From: Lachnospiraceae bacterium | GTDB taxonomy: Bacteria; Bacillota; Clostridia; Lachnospirales; Lachnospiraceae | Direction: 5' to 3' | Assembly (NCBI GenBank): GCA_017395635.1 | Contig: JAFQOE010000020.1 | Location: 36,730-100,729, forward strand | DNA: 64,000 bases | In this document: one piece after another, positions 8,026-17,034 of the stretch | Position numbering within the stretch: the first letter of the stretch is position 1 | Layout of the letters: each line of letters starts with the position of its first letter | Notes under the pieces: generated by a model | What the model was told of the DNA's origin: nothing | Database searches by the model: none | Seen by the model: the letters and a program-made list of their open reading frames with translations, nothing else | Program-made: the position numbers and the translations under genes

Positions 8026-8940
8026 TTAAATACATAATTTATCAAGCAATGCTTGAAAATATTCGGGCAACTCTGAATCAAATTCTACATATTCATTACT
8101 TGTTGGATGAATAAATCCTAAAACCTTAGCATGTAGAGTTTGTCCTTCTAATCCTTTAATTTTGGAATTTCTAGGTCCATATACATCATCGCCTAATAAA
8201 GGATGTCCGATTGAAGCCATATGAACACGAATTTGATGGGTTCGTCCGGTTTCTAAGGTGCATTCGATATAGGAATAATTATCCTTGAGGGTTGCAAGCA
8301 CTTTATAATGTGTGATTGCTTCTCTCCCATTTTTATGATTGATTGCCATTTTCTTACGGTCAACCGGATGACGTCCAATTGGTGCATTGACGGTTCCTTC
8401 TAACTCTTTGAAAGTACCATGACAAATCGCATGGTATTTTCGTGTAATGGAATGTTCCTTTAATTGTTCTGCAAGATTTTTGTGTGCATTGTCATTTTTA
8501 CAGACCACCAAAATGCCGGTTGTATTTCGGTCAATTCGATGCACAATACCCGGTCGAATAACACCGTTAATAGAGGAAAGAGAATCTTTACAATGATACA
8601 ATAATGCATTTACCAAAGTACCATTTTCATGGCCTGCAGCAGGATGAACTACCATATTCTTTGGCTTGTTTACAATTACGACGTCCGCATCTTCATAAAC
8701 AATATCCAATGGTATGTTCTCGGCTACAACCTCTAGTTCTTTCGCTTCTTCGTATTCGACAATAATTGTATCAGAAGGTTTACATTTGTAGTTCGCTTTG
8801 CAGACCTTACCGTTGATTAGCACTTCTTCATTTTTAATCAATTGTTGAATAAATGAACGTGATAATTCAGGAATCTGTTCATTAATATATTTGTCAATTC
8901 GCAGGGATGCAATTTCCGGATAATTTAATTCATATCTCAT
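8026..8940 (-). CDS. rluD: RluD-family 23S rRNA pseudouridine synthase
   Basis: Isomerises uridines to pseudouridine in 23S rRNA. An N-terminal S4 RNA-binding domain (RIDKYINEQIPELSRSFI ... VLING) is followed by the RluA-type catalytic domain, with catalytic D137 in VHRIDRNTTG, then GRTHQIRVHMA and HPLLGDDVYG. The length of 304 residues is typical. The frame extends to 8994, but RluD homology starts near MRYELNYPEIASLRIDKYI. An in-frame GTG at 8949 has better spacing to AAAGGA than the ATG at 8940, so the true start may be three codons longer. It lies downstream of lspA, an order common in Firmicutes. Confidence 0.93.
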   Translation of the reverse strand: MRYELNYPEIASLRIDKYINEQIPELSRSFIQQLIKNEEVLINGKVCKANYKCKPSDTIIVEYEEAKELEVVAENIPLDIVYEDADVVIVNKPKNMVVHPAAGHENGTLVNALLYHCKDSLSSINGVIRPGIVHRIDRNTTGILVVCKNDNAHKNLAEQLKEHSITRKYHAICHGTFKELEGTVNAPIGRHPVDRKKMAINHKNGREAITHYKVLATLKDNYSYIECTLETGRTHQIRVHMASIGHPLLGDDVYGPRNSKIKGLEGQTLHAKVLGFIHPTSNEYVEFDSELPEYFQALLDKLCI

Positions 8941-9005
8941 AATTTGCACCGAATCCTTTCTAGTCTTCTCATTCATCATTATGATTTCATACATTATAAT
9001 TTTTT

Positions 9006-9032
9006 GTAACTATTCAGTATCTTCATAATTAC
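9006..9032. repeat. Dispersed 27-base hairpin repeat, copy 1
   Basis: Imperfect inverted repeat (GTAACTAT arm, central TCAGTATCTTC, ATAATTAC arm). It shares the 18-base segment CTATTCAGTATCTTCATA with the copy at 25204-25230. It overlaps the stop codon of lspA. Confidence 0.7.
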
Positions 9033-9574
9033 GATTTCTTCTTAAATGATAAAACCTCTAGTTGTTCATCCTTATACACAAACAGAATTAAAAATGTTGT
9101 AACAAAAAAACCAATTGTTACATAACAGTCTGCAATGTTGAAGACCGGAAAGTCAATCAATTTGAAATAAATGAAATCGATTACATATTGAAATCTCATA
9201 CGGTCAATAAAATTGCCAATAGCACCTGATAAAATTAATACAATACAAATACGTAATGCTTTCAGGGTGTTTGCGTGAAGACATTTGGCATACAAAATTG
9301 CTCCGAAAATACATGCTATAATTGCGAAGATGCCCAATAATAGATATTGGTTTTCTAATATTCCCCATGCGGCACCTGGGTTATGTATATAATGTATCTC
9401 AAATACATCCTTAATAACCGGTATAGAATCATGTAATTTCATTGTAGTTGTAATATAGTACTTGCTTAGTTGATCGATTATAACAAGTATTACAAAAGAA
9501 AGGATTGCAAGTAGATAACTACCTGCAATCTTTTTCTTAGATATTAAGTTTGAATTATGATTAGTGTGATTCAT
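9029..9574 (-). CDS. lspA: Lipoprotein signal peptidase (SPase II)
   Basis: Aspartic membrane peptidase that removes signal peptides from lipoproteins after lipid attachment. The 181 residues contain four predicted membrane segments. The catalytic aspartates are D124 in GAIGNFIDR and D149 in VFNIADCYVT, and the conserved NPGAAWG precedes the second membrane segment. The ATG at 9574 has AGGA eight bases upstream; the open frame continues to 9607 without a better site. Likely substrates in this window are the carboxypeptidase at 14463 and the DUF3048 lipoprotein at 56456, both with lipobox cysteines. Confidence 0.96.
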   Translation of the reverse strand: MNHTNHNSNLISKKKIAGSYLLAILSFVILVIIDQLSKYYITTTMKLHDSIPVIKDVFEIHYIHNPGAAWGILENQYLLLGIFAIIACIFGAILYAKCLHANTLKALRICIVLILSGAIGNFIDRMRFQYVIDFIYFKLIDFPVFNIADCYVTIGFFVTTFLILFVYKDEQLEVLSFKKKS

Positions 9575-9621
9575 AATAAAATTCCTATCTAAATAATAAA
9601 TTATCAATACTAAAAAATATC

Positions 9622-11310
9622 TTACGATATAAAGTTAAAACCTTCGTCATCATCATCAAAATTGCCGATCCAATTAGACTTTCTTGTTTTAACTTCTACA
9701 TCACCCATAAGAACACCATTCTCTGTCTCAACATCATTCTTTGAACTAACAGCATCATCTATAGTATTATCATCGGCTGTGTTGACGTTATTAGAGGCAT
9801 TAAAAGAATTCATATTGGTTGTAGCTGTAAAAATAGTTGGAATCTCCTCTTCGTCTTCCTCATCTACGATGAAATCAAATGCATCGCCATGATTATCTTC
9901 TGAATCAATCATATGGGATTCATTTACTTTGCTTTCTACTTCACCGGAATAAGTTTCATCTTCGGATTTGGTATTTGTAGTTGTGAAAGCACCCTCAGAA
10001 TTATCCGCCAAATTATCCACTGAATCATCCGCAATAAAGTCAAATCCGGCATCATAATTATCATCGGAATCAATTCTGTTGGACTCATTAATTTTGCTTT
10101 CAACATCACCGGTCAGTGTATCTTCTGTATTTTCTACAACTGGATTATTTGATTTCGTTGATGTGTCAATGTCCATTGCAGAATCGGTTTTTTGTGATTT
10201 TTCCGGTTTGGTTGAATCAATATTCTCTGATAATGTTTCTGATTGTATTGTAGCTTCGGATGTTGTTTCCGTTTCTTTTGGAGTTGATATCTCATCTTCT
10301 GTATATAATGTATATTCTTTCTGGTTGGATTCTTCTTTTATAGAATCGCTCTTTTTCTCATCAGAAGTCTGTTGTTGCTCCTGTTCAACAACCTGTCTTA
10401 CTGCGTTGATTGCTTCTAAAACATCGTCTTTGGTAACAGTTTGTGTTGTCTTAGGTTCTTCTGATAGTTGTTCTTCTGTTACATTAGTAGGTTCAGGGGT
10501 GGTATTTGGTGCGGATGCTACAACAGTACGTTTCACTTTGTTGTAACTTGCATCTTTCATATTTAATCCATCACTAGTAGTTGTTTTATTTGCCTTGTTT
10601 GCATTCTTCTTGGCGCCGGTATATACACCGCCAGTTTGTCGACTAAATCGCCCACCACCATTGGCTGCATCTGCAAATGGATCCATATTAAGTGATGTAC
10701 CTCTATCGAATGCAGGTTCCTGATTAGGACGTTCTCTTCCACTATTATCATTAGAACCAACATAAGTACCGGAACCGAGACCACCACCAAGACCGCTATC
10801 GTTATTAAAAAGACCCGAAAATCCACCATATACTTCAGCGGATGGTTCATAATCATCTCCAAGGTTAATGTTAACCATATCACTATCCATAAGCTTCTTC
10901 TGCATATCAAGAATCTTATTGAATTGTTGTTTGTATGTATTGAATTGTTGTTGTAAAAGATAAATTTCATCTTTTATAGACTGCAACTCTGCTTTTGAAT
11001 TTACCAATGTTGCCTCAGCTTTGAGCTCAGCCTCATTGGCAATTTGTCGAGCTTTATCTTTGGCAACATTCACTGTCTCTTCGGCTGTCTTTTCGGACAA
11101 AGTTAAGGCTTTCTGCATAGAATCTTCAATCGAACGATAATGCTGAAGACTTTCGTTCAAAGTTGTAATTTTATCTTTTAATTCCACATTGGAACTATAA
11201 AGTTCTTGGTAATCAGATGCAAGTTGTGTAATAAATACATCCACATCTTTTTTATCATAACCAATACCACCTTTAAAGGTGTGGTTTGCTATATCTACTG
11301 GTGTTAACAT
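9622..11310 (-). CDS. divIVA: DivIVA-domain cell division/polarity protein with a long acidic tail
   Basis: Coiled-coil protein that binds curved membrane at septa and poles. The N-terminal DivIVA motif is clear (LTPVDIANHTFKGGIGYDKK, then VDVFITQL), followed by a long coiled coil to about residue 155. The remaining 400 residues are a glycine-rich stretch and a very acidic Ser/Thr/Asn/Glu tail. Total length of 562 is far above the usual 150-250. The tail contains three copies of a short module ending FDFIA, FDFIV and FNFIS, the last one being the exact C-terminus. GGGGGA precedes ATG 11310. It follows sepF, as in the ylm clusters of Firmicutes. The tail is probably a docking platform for partners. 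Confidence 0.9.
   Translation of the reverse strand: MLTPVDIANHTFKGGIGYDKKDVDVFITQLASDYQELYSSNVELKDKITTLNESLQHYRSIEDSMQKALTLSEKTAEETVNVAKDKARQIANEAELKAEATLVNSKAELQSIKDEIYLLQQQFNTYKQQFNKILDMQKKLMDSDMVNINLGDDYEPSAEVYGGFSGLFNNDSGLGGGLGSGTYVGSNDNSGRERPNQEPAFDRGTSLNMDPFADAANGGGRFSRQTGGVYTGAKKNANKANKTTTSDGLNMKDASYNKVKRTVVASAPNTTPEPTNVTEEQLSEEPKTTQTVTKDDVLEAINAVRQVVEQEQQQTSDEKKSDSIKEESNQKEYTLYTEDEISTPKETETTSEATIQSETLSENIDSTKPEKSQKTDSAMDIDTSTKSNNPVVENTEDTLTGDVESKINESNRIDSDDNYDAGFDFIADDSVDNLADNSEGAFTTTNTKSEDETYSGEVESKVNESHMIDSEDNHGDAFDFIVDEEDEEEIPTIFTATTNMNSFNASNNVNTADDNTIDDAVSSKNDVETENGVLMGDVEVKTRKSNWIGNFDDDDEGFNFIS
9625..10110 (-). repeat. Three diverged modules encoded in the divIVA tail
   Basis: Copies at about 10031-10110, 9865-9945 and 9625-9706. 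Each encodes G-D/E-V-E-x-K, then an asparagine/serine-rich stretch with an isoleucine and acidic residues, and ends in F-D/N-F-I. Spacing between copies is irregular, so they are diverged segmental repeats and not a fresh tandem array. Confidence 0.75.
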
Positions 11311-11362
11311 TATGCTTGTCCCCCTTAATCCAATACACAATTATATATCATAATTGGATAAC

Positions 11363-11914
11363 TTAGAATGATGATAATTCAGGAGCGAAAGAAGAACCGC
11401 TTAGAATTTCATCTCTTAAATCGCCGGTTACATCGATATTGGATGGTGCGGCAATAAAAATATTAGCTGATATGGCCTGCAAAGAGCCATTCAATGCGTA
11501 GCATGCACCTCCAATAAAATCAATAATTCGCTGTGCTGCATGGACTTCAATTCCTTCCATGTTAATGACAATTGAATCGCCTTCTTTTAAATAATCTGTT
11601 ACCATCTGAGCTTCGTTAAATTCTTGTGGTTTAATTACACGCACTGTTCCATTACTCCTATTATTATTACGACTGTTAATTGCTACTAATTTGCTTGGTC
11701 CTGTTGGTCGAACCGGCTTTGGTTTTGCCTTTTTTGGTGGCTCTATAAAATCATCATCATCGTCATATAATCTTGATGGCTTAGCTTTCTTTTTGGGTGG
11801 TTCATATTCTTCGTAATCGTCTTCTTCGTCAAATAAATCATCATCATCGAAATCATCATCTGGATCAGACAATTTAAGAAAATCCATAAATTTACTCATA
11901 CCTGTTTTTGCCAT
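11363..11914 (-). CDS. sepF: SepF, FtsZ-binding division protein
   Basis: Membrane-associated partner of FtsZ that aligns Z-ring filaments. The N-terminal amphipathic helix (MSKFMDFLKLSD) is followed by an acidic linker rich in D, E and KKKAKP blocks (about 18-75). The SepF core runs from VRVIKPQEFNEAQMVTDYLK through SIVINMEG and RIIDFIGGACYALNG to NIFIAAPSNIDV. The 183-residue length is slightly above average because of the linker. GGAG seven bases upstream supports ATG 11914. It lies between yggS and divIVA, the classic division-cluster order. Confidence 0.95.
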   Translation of the reverse strand: MAKTGMSKFMDFLKLSDPDDDFDDDDLFDEEDDYEEYEPPKKKAKPSRLYDDDDDFIEPPKKAKPKPVRPTGPSKLVAINSRNNNRSNGTVRVIKPQEFNEAQMVTDYLKEGDSIVINMEGIEVHAAQRIIDFIGGACYALNGSLQAISANIFIAAPSNIDVTGDLRDEILSGSSFAPELSSF

Positions 11915-11926
11915 TATTAATCTCCT

Positions 11927-12619
11927 TTATATACTATAGTTACGAGCTCCAAAAATTGCAGTGCCAACTCGTACCATTGTTGCGCCTTCTTCTATTGCAA
12001 CTTTATAATCATTTGTCATGCCCATCGACAAGACATTCATATCAATATTATCAATGTTTTTCGATATTATGTCAAGTGATAATTGTTTTAATCTGCGAAA
12101 ATGAACTCTATTTTCTTCTGGATTTTCAACAAATGGGGCAATTGTCATTAAACCAGTGACATGGATGTTGGAGTAACTTGCGATTTCCTCTAAAAAAGGA
12201 ATTACATCCTCAACTTTTAATCCAAACTTGCTCTCCTCTTCGGCAACATTGACTTCAATAAGTACATTAACAGTGACTTGTTTTTTGAGTGCTTCTTTCT
12301 GTATTTCTTTGGCCAATTTTACAGAATCTAAAGAATGGATTAAACATGTTTTATCAACTACATATTTTACTTTGTTTGTCTGCAAATGACCAATCAAATG
12401 AAACTTAACAGGTTTGGAAACATTCTCGTATTTATCACATAGTTCTTGAACTTTGTTTTCACCGAAATCTTCCACACCAATAGTGATCAAGTCTTCTATG
12501 CATGATAATGGCTTTGTCTTACTAACAGCAATTAAAGTAATGTCATCCGGGTTACGACCACAGGTCTTGGCAGTTTCTATAACTTCTTGCTTGATATGGT
12601 TATAATTTGAAATAATCAA
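11927..12619 (-). CDS. yggS: YggS/PLPBP-family pyridoxal phosphate homeostasis protein
   Basis: PLP-binding single-domain protein that buffers pyridoxal phosphate. It has the alanine-racemase-type barrel with the PLP lysine K34 in LIAVSKTK, then FGENKVQEL, HLIGHLQTNK, MTIAPF and SMGMTNDYKVAIEEGATMVRVGTAIFG. All 230 residues match family length. The start codon is TTG at 12619 with GAGGTG seven bases upstream; no ATG lies nearby. It sits 12 bases upstream of sepF and is probably co-transcribed. Confidence 0.94.
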   Translation of the reverse strand: MIISNYNHIKQEVIETAKTCGRNPDDITLIAVSKTKPLSCIEDLITIGVEDFGENKVQELCDKYENVSKPVKFHLIGHLQTNKVKYVVDKTCLIHSLDSVKLAKEIQKEALKKQVTVNVLIEVNVAEEESKFGLKVEDVIPFLEEIASYSNIHVTGLMTIAPFVENPEENRVHFRRLKQLSLDIISKNIDNIDMNVLSMGMTNDYKVAIEEGATMVRVGTAIFGARNYSI

Positions 12620-12633
12620 TATTCACACCTCAT

Positions 12634-14028
12634 TTATCTAATAATTTGATTTTCGGTAACTGTCGATTGATTTAGTACGATTCTATCGTACCAGGCAATG
12701 CTGTACGGTACATCAGCTTTTACGATAGTGTATTCATCATCCTGAAACAAAACGTCAATACATCGGAAATTTGCGACACCTTGATTGACACAATATACAC
12801 CATCTATTTTAGTCATCTCCGCAGAAGACAATGCAATGGTATCATTGGTGTCGGTATTAATAATAACATCCTCACTTGAAAAATCATTCGGGTCCACATA
12901 GCAAAACTGTTCATCGGTAATGTAAACATCCGGCTTTATTTGTCTTACCGTCACTTCGCCATTTTCGTCTAATTTCTTTATATTAAAAAATTCTTTTGAT
13001 GCTGAATTAGAACCGTTTGACAAGTATGTAATCGGTATCTTGTACACTTTTTTCTGTGTAATGGATGTATTAGGTATTTTAAGACCATTGTTTTGTTCCA
13101 TGAAAATTACAATATCAATATAGCGTTCATTTATATAATTGACCATCTGTTGATTCAAAGAAATAATAGCAAAATATTTGTTATCCTGTTGTTTTAGTTC
13201 AAATTTGCAACGAATATTCTTAGAACTGTTGCTGATATTAATCTTGAGATATTCTTTTTCTTTGAGGCGGTTAGCTTCTTCTTTCGTTATTGGAGCAATT
13301 AAATACCAGTTTTCAGAAGTGATTAATTTGTATACAGGATCACCGGAATTGATAATTTCACCTGTTTTCAAAGTGGTTTTTTTATAAGCGCTTTTATTAA
13401 CATCAGATGCTTTGAAATTATTAATATCAAAGTTTTCGTATCCATCTTTGTAGTAAGTGATAATTCCAGAATCTTTTGTAGATACTTTCTTATAGGTTGC
13501 CACGTTCGTGGCATCATCATCTAAGGAAGTTAATTGGTCGATTAGAGCTTCATTGGTGAGTTCTAATACAGCATTTTCAATATCGTACTTAAAGTTATAT
13601 AATTCTGAAAAGTCAGAGTAATCAAAATAATTTTCGTAAGTAGATATTCTTGTGCGTACCTCTGTCAATGCATCAGTTGACATCTCAAGTTCATCGGAAT
13701 TAGCATCTTTCAACCGGTCATATACACTTCCTGTTTCATCGATTGTATATACTGTTTTGTTCTTTCCGATTTTTTCACCATCGCGAACGTAATAGCTAAC
13801 ATAACCGGAACTATCTGCATTTACAAGTTTTTCGTCTCGGACGATTAATGCGGTAGTCGTTATATTGGTATCAATATAGCTATTCTGAACTTCGTATATA
13901 GCAAGTCTTTCTACACGTAATGCCATAATCACATGAATTAGCATATATACAAAAATTACACCGAAAACAATGGTACCAATATTTATTTTAAATTGTTCTG
14001 AATCATTACGACGTTTCTTTCTGCTCAA
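12634..14028 (-). CDS. HlyD-like membrane-anchored protein in the division cluster
   Basis: A 464-residue protein with a basic N-terminus, one membrane segment (about residues 19-41) and a large extracytoplasmic region. Barrel-sandwich features of HlyD-type adaptors are visible: VNADSSGYVSYYVRDGEKIG and, far downstream, KTGEIINSGDPVYKLITSENWYL, which pair as the two halves of a lipoyl-like domain around a helical insert. No exporter gene is nearby, so a transport role is doubtful. The start is a TTG at 14028, seven bases after GGAGG; an upstream in-frame TTG overlaps that ribosome site. It precedes yggS and sepF by 14 bases, suggesting an envelope role linked to division. Confidence 0.7.
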   Translation of the reverse strand: MSRKKRRNDSEQFKINIGTIVFGVIFVYMLIHVIMALRVERLAIYEVQNSYIDTNITTTALIVRDEKLVNADSSGYVSYYVRDGEKIGKNKTVYTIDETGSVYDRLKDANSDELEMSTDALTEVRTRISTYENYFDYSDFSELYNFKYDIENAVLELTNEALIDQLTSLDDDATNVATYKKVSTKDSGIITYYKDGYENFDINNFKASDVNKSAYKKTTLKTGEIINSGDPVYKLITSENWYLIAPITKEEANRLKEKEYLKINISNSSKNIRCKFELKQQDNKYFAIISLNQQMVNYINERYIDIVIFMEQNNGLKIPNTSITQKKVYKIPITYLSNGSNSASKEFFNIKKLDENGEVTVRQIKPDVYITDEQFCYVDPNDFSSEDVIINTDTNDTIALSSAEMTKIDGVYCVNQGVANFRCIDVLFQDDEYTIVKADVPYSIAWYDRIVLNQSTVTENQIIR

Positions 14029-14168
14029 AGCATGTACCTCCAATTAAACATCTATTTATTGTACCATTTTTGATTAACAACTACAACATTTATGAATAAA
14101 AAAAATGAATTAATCAAACAATAACAATACTTATATGTATGTAGTAAACATACAGGAAAGGAGAAACT

Positions 14169-14369
14169 ATGAAGATATTAGATTATACAATTCTAACACT
14201 TGTAATTGTTGGTGCATTAAACTGGGGATTAATCGGATTTTTTGATTTTGATCTGGTTAGTACTTTGTTTGGTCAGATGTCTCTTCTTACACGTATCATA
14301 TACGCTGCAGTAGGAATTGGTGGTTTGTATGCAATTTCTTATTATGGTCGTATGAACAACGAGATATAA
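14169..14369 (+). CDS. DUF378 small membrane protein
   Basis: A 66-residue protein with two membrane helices. The first carries the family signature LVIVGALNWGLIGFFDFDLV, and the second is TRIIYAAVGIGGLYAI. The function of DUF378 proteins is unknown. AAGGAG seven bases before the ATG marks the start, and a small inverted repeat (GTATGT/ACATAC, 14137-14153) lies just upstream. It is the only plus-strand gene between 8 and 64 kb and is divergent from the HlyD-like gene. Confidence 0.9.
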   Translation: MKILDYTILTLVIVGALNWGLIGFFDFDLVSTLFGQMSLLTRIIYAAVGIGGLYAISYYGRMNNEI

Positions 14370-14403
14370 TAAGTATAGTGTGAGAAAAATTTCCAGCAAC
14401 ATA

Positions 14404-14460
14404 AATACGAAAGCTACCAAAATGCGATTAAATAATCGTTGTTTTGATAGCTTTCGTATT
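14404..14460. terminator. Long hairpin between DUF378 and dac genes
   Basis: Arms of 19 bases (AATACGAAAGCTACCAAAA and its near complement at 14442-14460, one mismatch) enclose a nested CGATTA/TAATCG stem. It lies between converging genes, so termination in both directions is likely. Confidence 0.75.
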
Positions 14461-14462
14461 GT

Positions 14463-15455
14463 TTAATATATTTCCTTTAACATATCTTCAACGTTTTGAT
14501 ACAAAGCATCATGCCCTTTTGCGTTGGAGACTAAACAAATAAAACGTTCATCTGTTTCGTTTTTAATAAATTCAAGAATGATACAATTACCAGCTTTTTC
14601 TGTTGTACCGGTTTTCCAACCTGTAATACTATAACCTGTCGGCATTTCAAATGAATTGGATAGAAATGCATTGGTTGCCGTTAGTGGAATTATAATCTTC
14701 TCATCTTCTCGATACATGGTTAAATCATAATTGCTATTGCTGTCAATCTGTACTAAGACATCCTTAGTTAAAAATTCTTTGAATATCAAATATAAATCAT
14801 AAGGTGTCGTATAATGATTATTATCATGCAAACCGTGTGGATTAACAAAATGAGAATTCGATGCACCAAGCTCTGCAGCTTTGGCATTCATCAGCTCTGT
14901 AAAATTGCTAACGGATCCCGATATGCGTTTCGCCAATAATATAGCACAATCGTTATAAGATGAAATTAGTAAGCCATGTAACAATTCCTCAATAGTAATA
15001 TAATCTCCTGGTTGAAGACCTAAAACAGCAACATTATCTTCATTAAACTCAATCGGTTTCCCCACTACTACCGTATCTGATAATGAAATCTCACCTTGCT
15101 CAATTGCCTCCATGACAATAATACCTGTTAGCACTTTTGTCATACTAGCAGGATAAATTCGCTTATGAGGATTCACAGCACAAACAACAGAATGTCTGCT
15201 TTCATTTACGAGTAGACCGGCTTCATATTCCACATCCGGTGTATCATATACATATGCGTCATATGGAATTACAACATTTTCATCAGCCAGACCGGATGGT
15301 CGAACAATCGGTAAGTTCGCAGTAGAGCTAATGCTTAATGGTTCGTTCACATCGTAAGTATTAATGAAATTGCAACCGGAAAGTAACGCAATTTTGCAAA
15401 CCAATATTAATAAAATTGAAATCCTTAGTTTTTTGGAATTACTTAAACATTTCAC
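14463..15455 (-). CDS. D-alanyl-D-alanine carboxypeptidase (S11 family), lipoprotein form
   Basis: Penicillin-binding enzyme that trims the terminal D-alanine of peptidoglycan stem peptides. S104-M-T-K107 is the acyl-serine motif, SYN in LISSYNDCAILLAK is the second motif, and KTGTT in ITGWKTGTTEKAG is the third. The N-terminal LLSGC makes C28 a lipidation site, so the enzyme is probably a lipoprotein; classical DacA-type enzymes use a C-terminal amphipathic helix, which is not evident here. The start is a GTG at 15455 that overlaps the end of mgsA by 17 bases. Position after rodA and mgsA ties it to the wall cluster. Confidence 0.9.
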   Translation of the reverse strand: MKCLSNSKKLRISILLILVCKIALLSGCNFINTYDVNEPLSISSTANLPIVRPSGLADENVVIPYDAYVYDTPDVEYEAGLLVNESRHSVVCAVNPHKRIYPASMTKVLTGIIVMEAIEQGEISLSDTVVVGKPIEFNEDNVAVLGLQPGDYITIEELLHGLLISSYNDCAILLAKRISGSVSNFTELMNAKAAELGASNSHFVNPHGLHDNNHYTTPYDLYLIFKEFLTKDVLVQIDSNSNYDLTMYREDEKIIIPLTATNAFLSNSFEMPTGYSITGWKTGTTEKAGNCIILEFIKNETDERFICLVSNAKGHDALYQNVEDMLKEIY

Positions 15456-15834
15456 GCCAATCTAAATCTCCTCGATCTAAAGCTTTTACCATTAACTCAG
15501 CAGTAGCCAAATTGGTAGCTAATGGAATATTATGCATATCACATAACATGAAAATATTATTAATATCAGGTTCATGTGATTTTGGATTTTGTGGGTCTCT
15601 TAAAAAGATTACCATATCAATATCATTGTGTTCTATTTCAGAACCTAACTGTTGTTCGCCACCAAGGTGTCCTGCCAAATATTTATGTACTGACAAATTC
15701 GTAGCTTCCTCAATCAAACGTCCGGTTGTACCTGTTGCATACAAATCATGTTTAATTAAGATTCCTTTGTAAGCAATGCAGAAATTTTGCATTAACTTCT
15801 TCTTTGCATCATGTGCAATTAATCCTATATTCAT
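15439..15834 (-). CDS. mgsA: Methylglyoxal synthase
   Basis: Converts dihydroxyacetone phosphate to methylglyoxal, bypassing lower glycolysis when phosphate is limiting. The 131 residues show IGLIAHDAKK, the phosphate-binding ATGTTG, HLGGEQQLG and the catalytic aspartate region VIFLRDPQNPKSHEPD. GGAGG seven bases before ATG 15834 fixes the start. It is coupled to the downstream carboxypeptidase by overlap. Its place inside a cell-wall cluster is seen in other Clostridia, and its link to wall growth is unclear. Confidence 0.96.
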   Translation of the reverse strand: MNIGLIAHDAKKKLMQNFCIAYKGILIKHDLYATGTTGRLIEEATNLSVHKYLAGHLGGEQQLGSEIEHNDIDMVIFLRDPQNPKSHEPDINNIFMLCDMHNIPLATNLATAELMVKALDRGDLDWREMFK

Positions 15835-15849
15835 ACTATCCCCTCCTAG

Positions 15850-16959
15850 TTAGTATTTTCTACGTTGTAGTGACACGTTTATCACTAATCCAATTGCGGC
15901 ACACGAGCTTACCAAAGAGGATAATCCATAACTAATAAATGGTAATGGAATACCCGTGTTAGGTAACAAAGATGTAGCTACTCCAATATTGATAAATGAT
16001 TGAAAACCAATCAATGTAGCTACTCCGGTCGCAATTAACATCCCCATATTATCACTGGCTTTTCGCGCAGTTCTTATACATTGTAACACAATTAGACCCA
16101 AAATGACAACTACCAGAACACTTCCAACAAATCCTAATTCTTCCCCTACGACTGAAAAAATGAAATCGGTTTGTTGTTCCGAAATTAAGTTAGTATCTTT
16201 TACGGTTGCCAGTGTAGAATTATTCACCCCTTTTCCAAATAACTGTCCTGATCCAATTGCCATAACTGAGTTATCTTGTTGCCATTTGGTTGTAGATGTG
16301 TAATCATCCGGATATAAAAAAGCTAAGATACGAGTTACCTGATAGTCTTGTAGCAATGGCGGATTGGGTTGTTTGATATACCATAAAAAACTACCAGCCA
16401 GAGGAATCATACATAAGAATGCAATTCCGATAATCTTATAACTTAATCCGGCTACAAATAACATCATAAATAAGATTACAAAAATATCAATAGTAGTCGA
16501 TAAATCCGGTTGTGAAACAACCAAGAATAATGGAATAGCACATAAAATGGCATATTCTACTAAAGTTTTGAATGTATTAATGGTATCCTTATGGTCTGCC
16601 AAAAAATGTGCGGCACAAATTATCATAATAATCTTGGTAAATTCAGAAGGTTGAATTGTAATAAAACTGGAAGAGCCTAACCATCTTTGCGCTCCATTTA
16701 CTTCTGTTCCAAAGAAAATTACACATAATAAAAGAATGATGTTAATGATATATAATATAAAATGGAATTTGCGAATGAATTTATAATCAATAAAAGATAA
16801 TGTAATCATTCCGGTCAAACAAATCACTAAACCTATCACCTGTTTGTTGAGGTAAGAGCTATCAGCACTATTAATCATATAAGTTCCTGTAATAGTGGCA
16901 CATAATACGAGTATTAGCAATTTGAAATTATAATTCCTTAAGTGATAATTTTGTAACAT
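15850..16959 (-). CDS. rodA: RodA/FtsW-family (SEDS) peptidoglycan glycosyltransferase
   Basis: Polytopic membrane enzyme that polymerises glycan strands during cell elongation, working with the class B PBP encoded upstream (mrdA). About ten membrane helices are predicted. Family motifs are GAQRWLG, IQPSEFTKI, SQPDLSTT, AIGSGQLFGKG, TDFIFSVVGEELGFVG and NTGIPLPFISYG. The 369-residue length is normal. It lacks long extensions, and its place in an mreCD-mrdA-min cluster favours RodA over FtsW or SpoVE. AGGAG lies ten bases before the ATG. Confidence 0.94.
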   Translation of the reverse strand: MLQNYHLRNYNFKLLILVLCATITGTYMINSADSSYLNKQVIGLVICLTGMITLSFIDYKFIRKFHFILYIINIILLLCVIFFGTEVNGAQRWLGSSSFITIQPSEFTKIIMIICAAHFLADHKDTINTFKTLVEYAILCAIPLFLVVSQPDLSTTIDIFVILFMMLFVAGLSYKIIGIAFLCMIPLAGSFLWYIKQPNPPLLQDYQVTRILAFLYPDDYTSTTKWQQDNSVMAIGSGQLFGKGVNNSTLATVKDTNLISEQQTDFIFSVVGEELGFVGSVLVVVILGLIVLQCIRTARKASDNMGMLIATGVATLIGFQSFINIGVATSLLPNTGIPLPFISYGLSSLVSSCAAIGLVINVSLQRRKY

Positions 16960-17034
16960 CTTAGTTGATCTCCTAAACGTAAATCTGAAAAATTATTAGT
17001 GACAATTTGTAAATCTTGGATGTTGTATCCTTTG

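Noticed and set aside
9662..9892. A plus-strand 76-codon frame opposite the divIVA 3' end
   Set aside because: A low-complexity serine run (from the Asp/Glu-rich reverse strand) with no start signals.
10079..10546. A 155-codon plus-strand open frame opposite divIVA
   Set aside because: It is the mirror of the Ser/Thr/Glu-rich DivIVA tail, has a biased Ser/Val/Cys composition, no ribosome site, and no family resemblance.
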